Virus record (IMG/VR): IMGVR_UViG_3300033153_001318
Location: 1 to 30,380 of that record
Length of the DNA stretch: 30,380 nt
Source of the DNA: a virus
Strand: one strand, 5' to 3'
In this document: positions 18,001-24,475 of the stretch, piece after piece
Position numbering within the stretch: the stretch's first letter is position 1
Layout: each line of letters starts with the position of its first letter
Notes under the pieces: model-generated
Seen by the model: only the letters and a program-made list of their open reading frames with translations
Database searches by the model: none
Told to the model about the DNA's origin: nothing
Position numbers and translations under genes: made by a program

Positions 18001-18574
18001 ACAAAATTTAGATAAACCATATGACGATATTAAACAAACACAAATAAATCAAACTCAATTTAAAAATGGGGTACAACAAATTAGTTTGAGTGAAAATGTT
18101 AAAAAGTTTATATATGGTGTTGGATATGTTGAAACAGGTGTTGGTAAAAATTTAAAATCATTAAATAGTAATTACTTTAATTTAAAAAATATGAAAAGTA
18201 ATGAAAGATGGACAGTAAATTTTGATAAACAAACATGTGTACAGGATGGTGAGTACGTGGTACCGTACCTTTCTTTTGAAGATGCAGGAGATTCAATAGA
18301 ATTTATGGCTAAAGTTTGTGACCAATTCGCACCAATAATTGACGCGTTTTTAGTAAATAATCAAATTAATGGTGATTTGGCGAAAAGTTTTGCTTATCTA
18401 TGGTATTATACGTTTAGATTTACTACATTAGATAAAGAATTAAACGCGGGAAGTAATGTTGATGACTCAATAATCGCGGCTGTTGATTTAGATATAAAAA
18501 ATGATTCGGTATCAAAAAAATTATTCAATGATTCAATAAAAACATTTAAAACTTCAAATGAGTCTTGGAGTTAA
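11990..18574 (+). CDS. Giant baseplate hub protein with C-terminal lysin-like domain
   Basis: This 2194-aa protein begins inside the end of gp53. The N-terminal part (about 125-240) has a beta-rich domain with TVTIEMTDVQGRVLFERG and a GHYGKAIKLELILKDF strand pair. Residues about 1835-1945 resemble the gp27/VgrG/late-control-D hub fold: IAPTFQI, SVTSMGNAMIQPTMYF, then FYGPYLITSVTHDIT and FQTSFEGVR. The C-terminus (about 2030-2194) looks like a glucosaminidase (GH73) or lysozyme-like domain: GYVETGVG with candidate catalytic E2048, then LNSNYFNLKNM. In T4 the hub (gp27) and lysozyme (gp5) are separate proteins, so this may be their functional fusion for cutting peptidoglycan during injection. 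Much of residues 250-1800 is not recognised. The fusion role is inference; baseplate membership is likely. Confidence 0.7.
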   Translation: MADNKFFGNEKVYVETDYDNVIVVDPNKVVNSDGTVQERNVKQENLITYANLEARVIPRTKLAIGSNYDDSVKNVGVAQLKVNFLEGRAQAQKEPNVNLGGDDSNDPKYFDTSWTDQFLPGKNAEDSTNDIFSSGRGVDTQLLGITRINVKMNPAFVPTVTIEMTDVQGRVLFERGDQSPYSIFMHLPYPIFILTIKGHYGKAIKLELILKDFNARFDPSDGSYKITTSYVAKSHAFLQDTLLDYIYTTPHMYPKTYELDNNSPGTSDGTVGVNKIETTKGMQKIKEVYSLYKSKGLIDDDFPEITMNQMRMRLEYFNRYVMEAYSKEDMSVLNNIVEYEKNITTYRKKVYPTLNENWFDTYIDPSSIYALNDTKSSVIYGFKKEIKEQGRKTALSKLKGIIDEGNQSLKNNPTFYKPGKYEIEGKDYPAEISVNIKASDLTVLIDDPETIDYKTTYILRKGSEPTQSELEAFETKLKADFKLASKSYYIGPDGEITENEDGSVLIKFGNVIKDKNFATGTFLAKLAKIENTFKEKKETIEKQLSEALSKKIINSDIGLGFNPTINNVMAVICANAEAFYRLMDETHQAAWNVRTDKTRLSAIIPPEKSFGVDGKNMLDQVTIGGSTGNTLQNTAIVYPWPQYFEEEIDEDNNTKYTLKYPGQPSVISTIKGYDYSIWPEIQFTEEYITASLERDKPKVNINYGNQKQVSKYIGVNAVEFPFENHPYVNEEAVSFFYEIFERTYLSSNYSKVVRNNNFRKSLYTVLADFESVNIKEGLNDSPQLTKTFKEFKFNSSIFNSYLSSISNGGQGSFWARKVRDIYTQNYIKGYIDVDFGIYSIESMSTSSTDLISSVESIKQLEDYISGTSSNATTLMDVFPFNNLDWLQKNVADGVSIGSVDKANSTTDVMNFNILKKSFATFDDETDKDERYLNRYLTYFQYEKNKPAAPNQNTSNSSDSTQYNTNDQVKTYYNNRENKDFYLTESPLDYGTNYDEATNNLTSLQTTSLLNTPYFINALLKGVSGETFSQENPYVGLGYLYLNSLPLPTLSEKYLTRNESNSGVNTTKWGDYFYAGLSKFAAIHKIPYLWLLKYGSVWHRYKEDKKGNGDILNGIWKDFNYVNAYDPITNNINKVYNVQNYTGGTMSYVPQKTDIVPGIIPNVANPTLPGTPVNFNYQFTKNGFYPKVVNDTYKFFTGKSPLINYDGGEINDLFNNGNFKLGQSQTNFLPVGYDQDNVLNTLTYSSYFQYFDLEGNTSFDEEDSTGRLLIIPSSGYLKFTQAQRECLNSQGHLKQNIDINNKSIQNGNVRPLWGASNFGYFNNQWVKKPKTNEYIKYIDSEENQQNAFNLLNKDSEEEYKSIEEIFAIFSKEMLDEFERHFLNFCKKEKDYQSLVFNPSEVNDNEYLGSFNVEYDYNIERAMKSLLIVNKPTLTDNPEKDVKTISDSQLDNFVNLNRTQISERDIILKIGNPGRFNRRVFDSFSTNETIIPTDPINFDTYVNETVPTSTGLVTLSSSQINNPEAWDALYDYVGEYVEDGMVYSDNGSYITDFFPTMDIRFNEENVKSLSQIIKVFATQKYNNNNLTKSDFQQTFESFLSEQITFQNDMLNQIFTKLNKTLPSVKVNATQTRISKLDGDTNKNELWSTFKTFNDRWISGQDVKNKTLFEQFLFMDKANRPIGDKVVINIEDLRSALKTANASASVLSLLGTILEKNNFIFMPTPSYSNFYGRNLRVKEGMPDPSFDDIGNNTFGTFLEVDTHGSEPKFLAIYVGEVSKTFNTSPENDNYLYGDDSFDITKPSLSPLRSSLDGVSNFSNRNKVVAFNVDFGVQNQQIFKSISIDMSQRKNIAPTFQILADMGSMADGQKVSQETANLYNFYKSASYNCSVTSMGNAMIQPTMYFNLRYVPMFYGPYLITSVTHDITTRDFQTSFEGVRTSKYSLQMPDGLIASVNRDIVQNYLSEIRRVPSLGNSTGNTLTRSNYIKNSSSKTNAKRQGQSTKCVAVQNLDKPYDDIKQTQINQTQFKNGVQQISLSENVKKFIYGVGYVETGVGKNLKSLNSNYFNLKNMKSNERWTVNFDKQTCVQDGEYVVPYLSFEDAGDSIEFMAKVCDQFAPIIDAFLVNNQINGDLAKSFAYLWYYTFRFTTLDKELNAGSNVDDSIIAAVDLDIKNDSVSKKLFNDSIKTFKTSNESWS

Positions 18575-18609
18575 TACTCAATAAATTAAGAAAAACACTA
18601 ATTTAGTTA

Positions 18610-18616
18610 TATTTAT
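18610..18616 (+). promoter_or_regulatory. TATTTAT box upstream of the 74-aa gene
   Basis: The heptamer lies 13 bases before the ATG at 18630, in a 55-base gap after the hub gene, and is followed by ATATAAAAAC. There is no hairpin in this gap, so read-through from the hub operon is also expected. Confidence 0.4.
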
Positions 18617-18629
18617 ATATAAAAACATT

Positions 18630-18854
18630 ATGGATACGAAAACACTATTAGACCAGTATTTGTCAAAAGACACGAGAATTACTGAAAAAGATGCGGGTAA
18701 TGGTTACAAAGAAGTTTGTGATTTAGACACAGGTGATTGTTATACCGTAAGAATGAGAGACGGCCTTATAGAAAGAGTTGATAATTCTATGAAACTAAAT
18801 AGAACTTTAAAAGTTGAAACACCTCATGGTGTCAAAACACTTTTGAATGGTTAA
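18630..18854 (+). CDS. Hypothetical protein (74 aa)
   Basis: This is a small soluble protein of unknown function. A helical N-terminus (TLLDQYLSKDT) leads to ITEKDAGNGYKEVCDLDTGD, then a beta-rich segment (CYTVRMRDGLIERVD) and a short C-terminus ending LLNG. Two cysteines (C30 and C37, DLDTGD between them) could pair or bind metal. It heads a two-gene unit with the acidic protein 11 bases downstream. I do not recognise a family. It is accepted as real from its leader box, its spacing and a coding-like sequence. Confidence 0.6.
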   Translation: MDTKTLLDQYLSKDTRITEKDAGNGYKEVCDLDTGDCYTVRMRDGLIERVDNSMKLNRTLKVETPHGVKTLLNG

Positions 18855-18865
18855 AAAATAATAAA

Positions 18866-19486
18866 ATGTCTGTAGATAAAAAAATACTAGAAGAAATTAC
18901 CAAATACAATACTATTAATAGGTATATTTCAGAACAAGACGCACCCTTACCACCTACACCTGGAGAAGAGGCTGACGAGTTAGAGTTAGACGGTGTAGAT
19001 TTAGAAGGGGAAGAAGTTCAATCAGTAGATGTTGAATCTGACCCCGATGTTGAAGTGGTGGATGAACCTGGTGATGAATCTGTAGACGTGGAAGAATCGG
19101 GTACTGAAGAATTAGATATTACTGATTTAGTGACTACTCAAAAAGATATGTCACAAAAACAAGAAGAATATATGGATAGTATGATGGATAGGTTAGAGGA
19201 CTTAACTAGTAAACTATCAGACATGGATAAAATATTAAATAAAATAAACGACCTTGAAACTAAAGTTGAAAAGTATCGTCAAAAATCTCCTGAAGAAAAA
19301 TTACAACTTAGAAGTTTAGATAGTTATCCATATAACCAAAAGTTAACTGATTTCTTTGTGGATAAAGAAGTTGAAATGGAAAAGACGGGTAAGAATGAAT
19401 ATGTTTTAACACCAGATGAGGTTGAAAACTATTCAGAAAACGATATTAAAAATTCATTTGACAAACCATTTGAGGAGGAATACTAA
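18866..19486 (+). CDS. Acidic coiled-coil protein of unknown function (206 aa)
   Basis: This protein is strongly acidic. Residues about 25-93 are almost only D, E, V, P, G and S (such as DVESDPDVEVVDEPGD) and are probably disordered. Residues about 95-140 form a likely coiled coil (MDSMMDRLEDLTSKLSDMDK). A folded C-terminal part with YNQKLTDFFVDKEVEM follows, ending in FEEEY. The make-up recalls phage scaffolding, core or internal virion proteins, but there is no family match I can name. The N-terminus contains an Ile-Ser-Glu tripeptide (residues 21-23) of the kind cut by T4-type prohead proteases. It is followed by a strong terminator, which marks the end of the structural block. Confidence 0.65.
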   Translation: MSVDKKILEEITKYNTINRYISEQDAPLPPTPGEEADELELDGVDLEGEEVQSVDVESDPDVEVVDEPGDESVDVEESGTEELDITDLVTTQKDMSQKQEEYMDSMMDRLEDLTSKLSDMDKILNKINDLETKVEKYRQKSPEEKLQLRSLDSYPYNQKLTDFFVDKEVEMEKTGKNEYVLTPDEVENYSENDIKNSFDKPFEEEY

Positions 19487-19517
19487 CCCCAATCAATTAT
19501 ATATATCACACTAAAAG

Positions 19518-19543
19518 AGACCATTTAATTATGGTCTTTTTTT
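19518..19543 (+). terminator. Rho-independent terminator before gp32
   Basis: AGACCAT pairs with ATGGTCT around a TTAATT loop, followed directly by six T. The stem can extend through flanking A/T. The loop is the same as in the hairpin at 2176. It ends the structural unit 32 bases after the acidic protein gene. Confidence 0.85.
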
Positions 19544-19555
19544 ATTTTAAATTAT

Positions 19556-19583
19556 TTGACTTAGCGACTTTCTTTGTTATATT
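19556..19583 (+). promoter_or_regulatory. Sigma70-like promoter for gp32
   Basis: TTGACT (19556-19561) and TATATT (19578-19583) are separated by 16 bases and lie just after the terminator, about 48 bases before the gp32 start. It is the only good -35/-10 pair seen in the window, and no TATTTAT box is present. This fits host-polymerase early or middle expression of replication genes. A Bacteroidota-type -7 box (TAnnTTTG) is not seen, so host recognition is uncertain. Confidence 0.55.
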
Positions 19584-19630
19584 ATAACTTGAGTATAAGA
19601 TAAATTTTTAACGAGTAAAAAGAAAAAACT

Positions 19631-20485
19631 ATGGCAAATGCATTAGACGCAGTGTTGGCTCAATATGAGAAAAATACTGCAAAATCAAACAACGGAAATC
19701 AATCGATTTCACAAGAAGACAGACTAAAACGTTATTTTACAACGTATCTTCCTAAGGGAACTAAATCAGGTCAGAAAAAAGTTAGAATACTACCAACTCC
19801 TGACGGTTCATCACCATTTAAAGAGGTGTGGTACCACGAAGTTCAGATTGACGGTAAGTGGACTAAACTTTATGACCCAGGTAAAAATGACGGGGAACGT
19901 TCACCATTAACCGAGGTTTATGAAGAACTAATATCGACAGGAAAAGATTCTGATAAAGAATTGGCTAGACAATACAGACCACGTAAGTTTTATATTGTAA
20001 AACTTGTTGATAGAGATAACGAGGACCACGGACCTAAATTTTGGAGATTTAAAGATAACTACAAACAAGAAGGTATTTTAGATAAAATCATTCCAATTTG
20101 GAAGGCTAAAGGTGATATCACAGACGCGAATGAGGGTAGAGATTTAATGATTGAACTTTCTAAAGCGAAGACACCAAAGGGTATTGAGTATACAGTGGTA
20201 CAAACTGTAATGTATGATGACCCATGTCCTATTCATGAAGACTCTACTCAAATGAAAGAGTGGATGGAAGATGAACTAACTTGGCAGGATGTTTACGCAC
20301 AAAAACCTGTAGAATATTTAGAGGCTATATCAAGAGGAGAAACACCTGTTTGGGATACTGAACTTAAGAAGTATGTTTACGGTGATGATTCGGAAGTGAC
20401 ACTTGGAGGTGGTTCAACAGACAAAGTTGAAGAAACAAAAGACCCACAATCAAGTATGGGAGTTGATACAGACTTACCATTTTAA
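19631..20485 (+). CDS. gp32: Single-stranded DNA-binding protein, gp32-like
   Basis: This 284-aa protein coats ssDNA during replication and recombination and coordinates UvsX and the helicase. It has a basic N-terminus with polar segments (residues 1-52), an OB-fold core with VRILPTPDG, WYHEV, FYIVKLVDRD and KFWRFKDNY, and an acidic C-terminus. T4 gp32 (301 aa) holds a zinc through one His and three Cys. Here the equivalent CPxC reads SPLT (residues 91-94), and the only cysteine lies near residue 198, so the zinc site appears lost. The last residues, DTDLPF, look like the bacterial SSB tip (DDDIPF) used to recruit partners. The gene begins after a sigma70-like promoter and heads the replication block. 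Confidence 0.85.
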   Translation: MANALDAVLAQYEKNTAKSNNGNQSISQEDRLKRYFTTYLPKGTKSGQKKVRILPTPDGSSPFKEVWYHEVQIDGKWTKLYDPGKNDGERSPLTEVYEELISTGKDSDKELARQYRPRKFYIVKLVDRDNEDHGPKFWRFKDNYKQEGILDKIIPIWKAKGDITDANEGRDLMIELSKAKTPKGIEYTVVQTVMYDDPCPIHEDSTQMKEWMEDELTWQDVYAQKPVEYLEAISRGETPVWDTELKKYVYGDDSEVTLGGGSTDKVEETKDPQSSMGVDTDLPF

Positions 20486-20499
20486 TAGACTAACCAATC

Positions 20500-20529
20500 G
20501 ATGGTAACGACATTAGTGTCGTTACCATC
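20500..20529 (+). promoter_or_regulatory. 13-bp perfect hairpin between gp32 and uvsX
   Basis: GATGGTAACGACA and TGTCGTTACCATC form a perfect 13-bp stem with a TTAG loop, 14 bases after the gp32 stop and 16 bases before the uvsX start. The trailing sequence ATTATTTAAAAAG is a poor T tract, so it may attenuate, protect the gp32 mRNA 3' end, or bind a protein. An in-frame ATG at 20501 lies in the stem and is not the likely start of uvsX. Confidence 0.75.
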
Positions 20530-20545
20530 ATTATTTAAAAAGAAT

Positions 20546-21547
20546 ATGGCAATAAAGAAAAAAGATTTTAGTAGTATAAAGAAAAAATTCTCTACATCCG
20601 CAAAGTACAAACCTCAAAGATTTTTAGATTTAGGTGAAAACTTTTTAGATGCTGTGGGAGTACCTGGTCCTGCGATAGGACACTTAAACATGTTCTTAGG
20701 TCATTCAGATACGGGAAAAACTACGGCATTAGTTAAAGCTGCTGTAGACGCTCAGAAAAAGGGTATACTTCCTGTATTCATAATTACAGAACAAAAATGG
20801 TCTTTTGAACACGCACAATTAATGGGTTTTGAATGTGAAGAAGTTGTTGATGAAGAAACGGGAGAGTTAGATTGGGATGGATTTTTCATCTTTAATAATA
20901 ACTTTAACTATATTGAACAAATAACTGATTATATCAATGAATTATTAGACGCTCAATCAAAAGGAGAATTAGAATATGATTTATTATTCCTATGGGATTC
21001 TGTTGGTTCAGTACCTTGTAAAATGACATTTGATGGTAAAGGAGGGAAACAACATAACGCATCTACTTTAGCGGATAAAATAGGTATGGGAATTAATCAA
21101 AGAATTTCAGGTTCGAGAAAGGCGGATTCAAAATATGAAAACACATTAGTAATTGTAAATCAACCTTGGGTAGAGTTACCTGATAACCCATTTGGACAAC
21201 CGAAGATTAAGGCTAAAGGAGGGGAATCAATATGGTTAAACTCATCATTAGTATTTTTATTTGGTAATCAAAAAAACGCAGGTACAACTAATATATCGGC
21301 GGTTAAAGATAAAAGAAAAGTTAAATTTGCGTCAAGGACAAAAATCTCTGTTATGAAAAATCATATCAATGGATTGGGATACGCTGACGGGAGAATAATT
21401 GTAACTCCTCATGGATTTTTAGCAGGTAAAGATAGTACCGAAGAAAAAAAATCAATTGAAAAATATAAGGGGGAACAATCGACATATTGGAAAGAAGTTA
21501 TCGGAACTGAAGGTGATTTCAAATTGGAAGAAGAAAAAGAAGTGTAA
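20546..21547 (+). CDS. uvsX: RecA-like recombinase, UvsX-like
   Basis: This ATP-dependent strand-exchange protein acts with gp32 in recombination-dependent replication. The ATG at 20546 gives 333 aa beginning MAIKKKDF. An ATG 45 bases upstream is inside a perfect hairpin and would add 15 residues that do not look conserved. Walker A is GHSDTGKTT (52-60). Walker B is LLFLWDS (146-152). E82 in ITEQKW may be the catalytic glutamate equivalent. A KGGESIW segment and the DKRKVKF region follow, consistent with DNA-binding loops and C-terminal core. T4 UvsX is 391 aa, so this version is somewhat short. It follows gp32 closely and is probably in its operon. Confidence 0.88.
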   Translation: MAIKKKDFSSIKKKFSTSAKYKPQRFLDLGENFLDAVGVPGPAIGHLNMFLGHSDTGKTTALVKAAVDAQKKGILPVFIITEQKWSFEHAQLMGFECEEVVDEETGELDWDGFFIFNNNFNYIEQITDYINELLDAQSKGELEYDLLFLWDSVGSVPCKMTFDGKGGKQHNASTLADKIGMGINQRISGSRKADSKYENTLVIVNQPWVELPDNPFGQPKIKAKGGESIWLNSSLVFLFGNQKNAGTTNISAVKDKRKVKFASRTKISVMKNHINGLGYADGRIIVTPHGFLAGKDSTEEKKSIEKYKGEQSTYWKEVIGTEGDFKLEEEKEV

Positions 21548-21565
21548 CAATTTAACACAGATAAA

Positions 21566-22582
21566 GTGGTTAAAACATTATTAATTGACGGAAATAATTT
21601 ATTTAAAATAGGTTTTCATGGTGTTAGAGATTTCTATCACGAAGGAAAACATATTGGAGGTATATATCATTTCGTTAATACAATCAAAAGATTTCTAAAT
21701 GAGTATAATTACGACAAAGTAATTGTATTTTGGGACGGAGAAAATAACTCGTCTCAAAGAAAACTCATATCACCCGATTACAAACAAAATCGTAAACAAA
21801 CATTAAATGAGGCTAAGAAAGAATCCTTTGAATGGCAAGTTCAAAGGGTTAAGGCCTATTTAGAGGAAATGTTCATAAGACAAGTTTCGGTAAAAAATAC
21901 TGAGAGTGATGACTTAATAGCGTATTACTGTCAAATATCTGAAGATGAATATAAAACTATTTTTTCTTCAGATAAGGACCTTACACAGCTTATCTCAGAA
22001 AAAGTAGAGGTGTACCAACCGATGAAGAAGATAACCCTTAGAAACGGAGATATGGTACCTCTAAAAGACATCTCAATACCTCATCAAAATATATCAACAT
22101 TTAAAATAATTTCAGGTGATAAATCTGATAATATTGATGGTATTAGATATATGGGGGAAAAAACATTTGTTAAGTTATTTCCCGAAATAGTTGATAGTGT
22201 GGTAACTATTGACGATATTTTAAAACGTGCTGAGGAGTTACATAAAAATGATAAAGACAATCGAGCATTACAAAATTTACTTTCGGGTAAAACAAGAAAA
22301 GGAATTTATGGTGAAGAATTTTTTGTAATTAATAAAAAACTCGTAGATTTGTCCCAACCATTATTAACTGATGAATCAAAAGTTATTATTGAAGAATACC
22401 ATACGGAAAATTTAGACCCTGATGGTAGAGGATATAAAAACTTAATGAGGATGATGATGAGTGATGGAATTTTTAAATATTTACCTAAACACGATAACGC
22501 ATGGGTTGAATTTTTAACCCCTTTTATGAAACTAACAAGAAAAGAAAAAAGAAGATTTAAAACAAAAAAACGTTTAATATGA
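21566..22582 (+). CDS. rnh: RNase H / 5'-3' exonuclease (FEN family)
   Basis: This 338-aa nuclease is of the T4 RNase H/FEN-1 type, which removes RNA primers and flap DNA from lagging-strand fragments. Metal-binding acids are visible in order: D8 (LLIDGNN), D57 (VFWDGE), E113, D115 and D116 (ESDDLIAYY), D136 and D138 (SSDKDLTQ), and D185 and D188 (ISGDKSDNI). The last group belongs to the helix-hairpin-helix region. T4 RNase H is 305 aa. The start is GTG, the only non-ATG start accepted here; no ATG is available upstream, and the next residues (VKTLLIDGN) must be included. Its TGA overlaps the next gene's ATG (ATGA), showing coupling. Confidence 0.88.
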   Translation: MVKTLLIDGNNLFKIGFHGVRDFYHEGKHIGGIYHFVNTIKRFLNEYNYDKVIVFWDGENNSSQRKLISPDYKQNRKQTLNEAKKESFEWQVQRVKAYLEEMFIRQVSVKNTESDDLIAYYCQISEDEYKTIFSSDKDLTQLISEKVEVYQPMKKITLRNGDMVPLKDISIPHQNISTFKIISGDKSDNIDGIRYMGEKTFVKLFPEIVDSVVTIDDILKRAEELHKNDKDNRALQNLLSGKTRKGIYGEEFFVINKKLVDLSQPLLTDESKVIIEEYHTENLDPDGRGYKNLMRMMMSDGIFKYLPKHDNAWVEFLTPFMKLTRKEKRRFKTKKRLI

Positions 22583-23031
22583 AAGAAAAAATAGAAACAA
22601 CAAAACTGGAGTTCTTGATGACACTCAACGACAATTTCGTAGTACAGAGATACTTCAATGTTAAGGGTTATAATCCTAAGGCGAGAAAAAGTGTTGAACT
22701 CTACAGTCTAATTAGAGATGTTGCAGAAAAAATCCAAGAGGATTTAAAAGTTAAGGCTTCTAATTATATGACTGAAAACGCACAACAAATTATGTCTAAT
22801 CCTGACATTTTAGAGACTTCAAATACTGAAGGACCTGAGTATTTTAACATATATGTTAAGATTGGAGATGAGACAATTTGTCATAGAATTTGGGATGCTA
22901 AAATGTACCCACCTAAGACAAGATATACCGTGGACGTACGCCCACACCTAAAAAAGCTACTTCGTGATTTGACTGACATTTTCTCTAGTGAAAATTTAAC
23001 TCACAAGTACATGGATTATCAACTAGTTTAA
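22579..23031 (+). CDS. Hypothetical replication-block protein (150 aa)
   Basis: This is a soluble alpha/beta protein whose start overlaps the RNase H stop by 4 bases, so the two are translated together. The sequence includes FVVQRYFNVKGYNP, a helical segment ending MTENAQQI, a strand pair around YFNIYVKIGDE and a C-terminal helix with RPHLKKLLRDLTDIF. There is no Walker motif, zinc ligand set, signal or membrane helix. Lying between the nuclease and helicase genes, it may serve replication, for example as a loader or modulator, but no homology to gp59 or gp61 is apparent to me. The function is unknown. Confidence 0.75.
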   Translation: MKEKIETTKLEFLMTLNDNFVVQRYFNVKGYNPKARKSVELYSLIRDVAEKIQEDLKVKASNYMTENAQQIMSNPDILETSNTEGPEYFNIYVKIGDETICHRIWDAKMYPPKTRYTVDVRPHLKKLLRDLTDIFSSENLTHKYMDYQLV

Positions 23032-23034
23032 CCA

Positions 23035-23041
23035 TATTTAT
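23035..23041 (+). promoter_or_regulatory. TATTTAT box upstream of helicase gene
   Basis: The heptamer lies 3 bases after the stop of the 150-aa gene and 32 bases before the gp41-like start. If it is a promoter element, the helicase and reductase genes could be read late as well as from the upstream gp32 unit. Confidence 0.35.
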
Positions 23042-23073
23042 ATTCTACAAAGAAGATTAAAACTCAATAAAAT

Positions 23074-24453
23074 ATGTCAAAAGAAAAAAATTTTGGATAC
23101 CTCGGTAACACATTTCAATTACAGCTACTTAATAACATTATTCTATATAAGGATTTTGCGGCTTCGATTGTAGATGTACTTGAACCAAAATACTTTGACA
23201 ATCAATATTTTAAGTTAATCATGCAGATGACAAAGGAGTATTATCACAAGTACGAACACGCTCCTTCATTCTCAACACTTGAACAAATAACTAAATCTGA
23301 GGTTACCTCACCTATGGCCCAAAAAATGGTCTTAGATATGATTAATCAGGTTAATGAAACACCTAATGATGGTTATCAATACGTTCAAGAAAAGTCTTTA
23401 AAGTTCTGTAAACAACAAGAATTACAGAAAGTTATGACTAAAGCTCAAAAAATCATTGATAAAGGTGATTTTGAATCTTACGACTATCTTGAAGAGATGG
23501 TTAGAGAGGCTTTACAGGTTGGAGAAGTAGACACTGGAACTGCAGATGTGTTCTTTAATTTGGATGAGGTGTTGGATGACGACTTTAGACATCCTATACC
23601 GATTGGTATACCTGGTATTGATAATCTTTTGAAAGGAGGGTTAGCTAAGGGTGAGATTGGGGTTATATTGGCACCTACAGGTGTTGGTAAAACAACTGTT
23701 CTTAGTAAAATATCAAACAATGCGTTTAACTTGGGGTATAACGTACTTCAAATATTTTTTGAAGACAACCCTAAGATTATACAGAGAAAACACTTTACTA
23801 TGTGGACTAAAATTGCACCTGACAATTTATCTTTACATAAAGAAGAAGTTTTGGAAAAGGTTAGACAGATTAAAGAAAACGCACCTAATAGACTTATCTT
23901 GAAAAAATTACCTTCAGATACTTTAACTATGAATCAAATTAAAAATCAGATTCGTAAAATGATGGCTGAAGGTACTAAAATAGATATGGTCGTGGTAGAT
24001 TATATTGATTGTATCGTTCCTGATAAAAATTTAGGGGACGAATGGAAAAGTGAAGGTTCAGTAATGAGAGGATTTGAATCCATGTGTCATGAATTAGACA
24101 TTGCAGGATGGACGGCTACTCAAGGTAACAGGTCATCTATATCTTCTGAAGTTGTAACTACAGACCAAATGGGGGGTTCAATTAAGAAAGCTCAAGTTGG
24201 TCACGTTATTATTTCTGTTGCAAAATCCCTACAACAGAAAGAAATGAATTTAGCAACGATAGCGATTACCAAGTCAAGAATTGGTAAAGACGGTATTGTA
24301 TTTGAAAATTGTAAATTCGATAACGAAATGTTAGAGATTGATACGGACTCAAGTGTTACTTTCTTAGGTTTGGAAGAACAAAAAGAAGAAAAAAACAAAG
24401 TACGTATCAAAGAACTACTCGAAAGGAGAAAACAAAGGGAAAGTAAACAATAA
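23074..24453 (+). CDS. gp41: Replicative DNA helicase, gp41/DnaB-like
   Basis: This 459-aa hexameric helicase is predicted to unwind the fork 5' to 3'. The N-terminal helical domain (about 1-110) is DnaB-like. A linker leads to the RecA-type motor with Walker A APTGVGKTT (200-208). The Walker A-linked strand and FFEDNPKII (about 228-236) follow, then Walker B MVVVDYID (D309). TATQGNR (Q350) corresponds to the DnaB H3 glutamine motif, and a basic C-terminal tail ends the protein. The T4 gp41 length is 475 aa. The start ATG has an A-rich, Shine-Dalgarno-free leader. It completes the gp32-UvsX-RNase H-helicase block. No primase gene is in the window; it may lie outside. Confidence 0.9.
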   Translation: MSKEKNFGYLGNTFQLQLLNNIILYKDFAASIVDVLEPKYFDNQYFKLIMQMTKEYYHKYEHAPSFSTLEQITKSEVTSPMAQKMVLDMINQVNETPNDGYQYVQEKSLKFCKQQELQKVMTKAQKIIDKGDFESYDYLEEMVREALQVGEVDTGTADVFFNLDEVLDDDFRHPIPIGIPGIDNLLKGGLAKGEIGVILAPTGVGKTTVLSKISNNAFNLGYNVLQIFFEDNPKIIQRKHFTMWTKIAPDNLSLHKEEVLEKVRQIKENAPNRLILKKLPSDTLTMNQIKNQIRKMMAEGTKIDMVVVDYIDCIVPDKNLGDEWKSEGSVMRGFESMCHELDIAGWTATQGNRSSISSEVVTTDQMGGSIKKAQVGHVIISVAKSLQQKEMNLATIAITKSRIGKDGIVFENCKFDNEMLEIDTDSSVTFLGLEEQKEEKNKVRIKELLERRKQRESKQ

Positions 24454-24475
24454 AACATTTTAAAAATTAGCAAGG

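Noticed and set aside
19487-19630. tRNA or extra small gene between the acidic protein and gp32
   Set aside because: No cloverleaf or plausible frame; the interval is accounted for by the terminator and promoter.
20501-20545. Upstream ATG as the start of uvsX
   Set aside because: It lies inside a perfect 13-bp hairpin and adds 15 residues unlike the recombinase N-terminus; the ATG at 20546 gives the expected basic MAIKKKDF start.
23651-23902. 83-aa same-strand frame within the helicase gene
   Set aside because: It overlaps the Walker A region in another frame and has no coding signature of its own.
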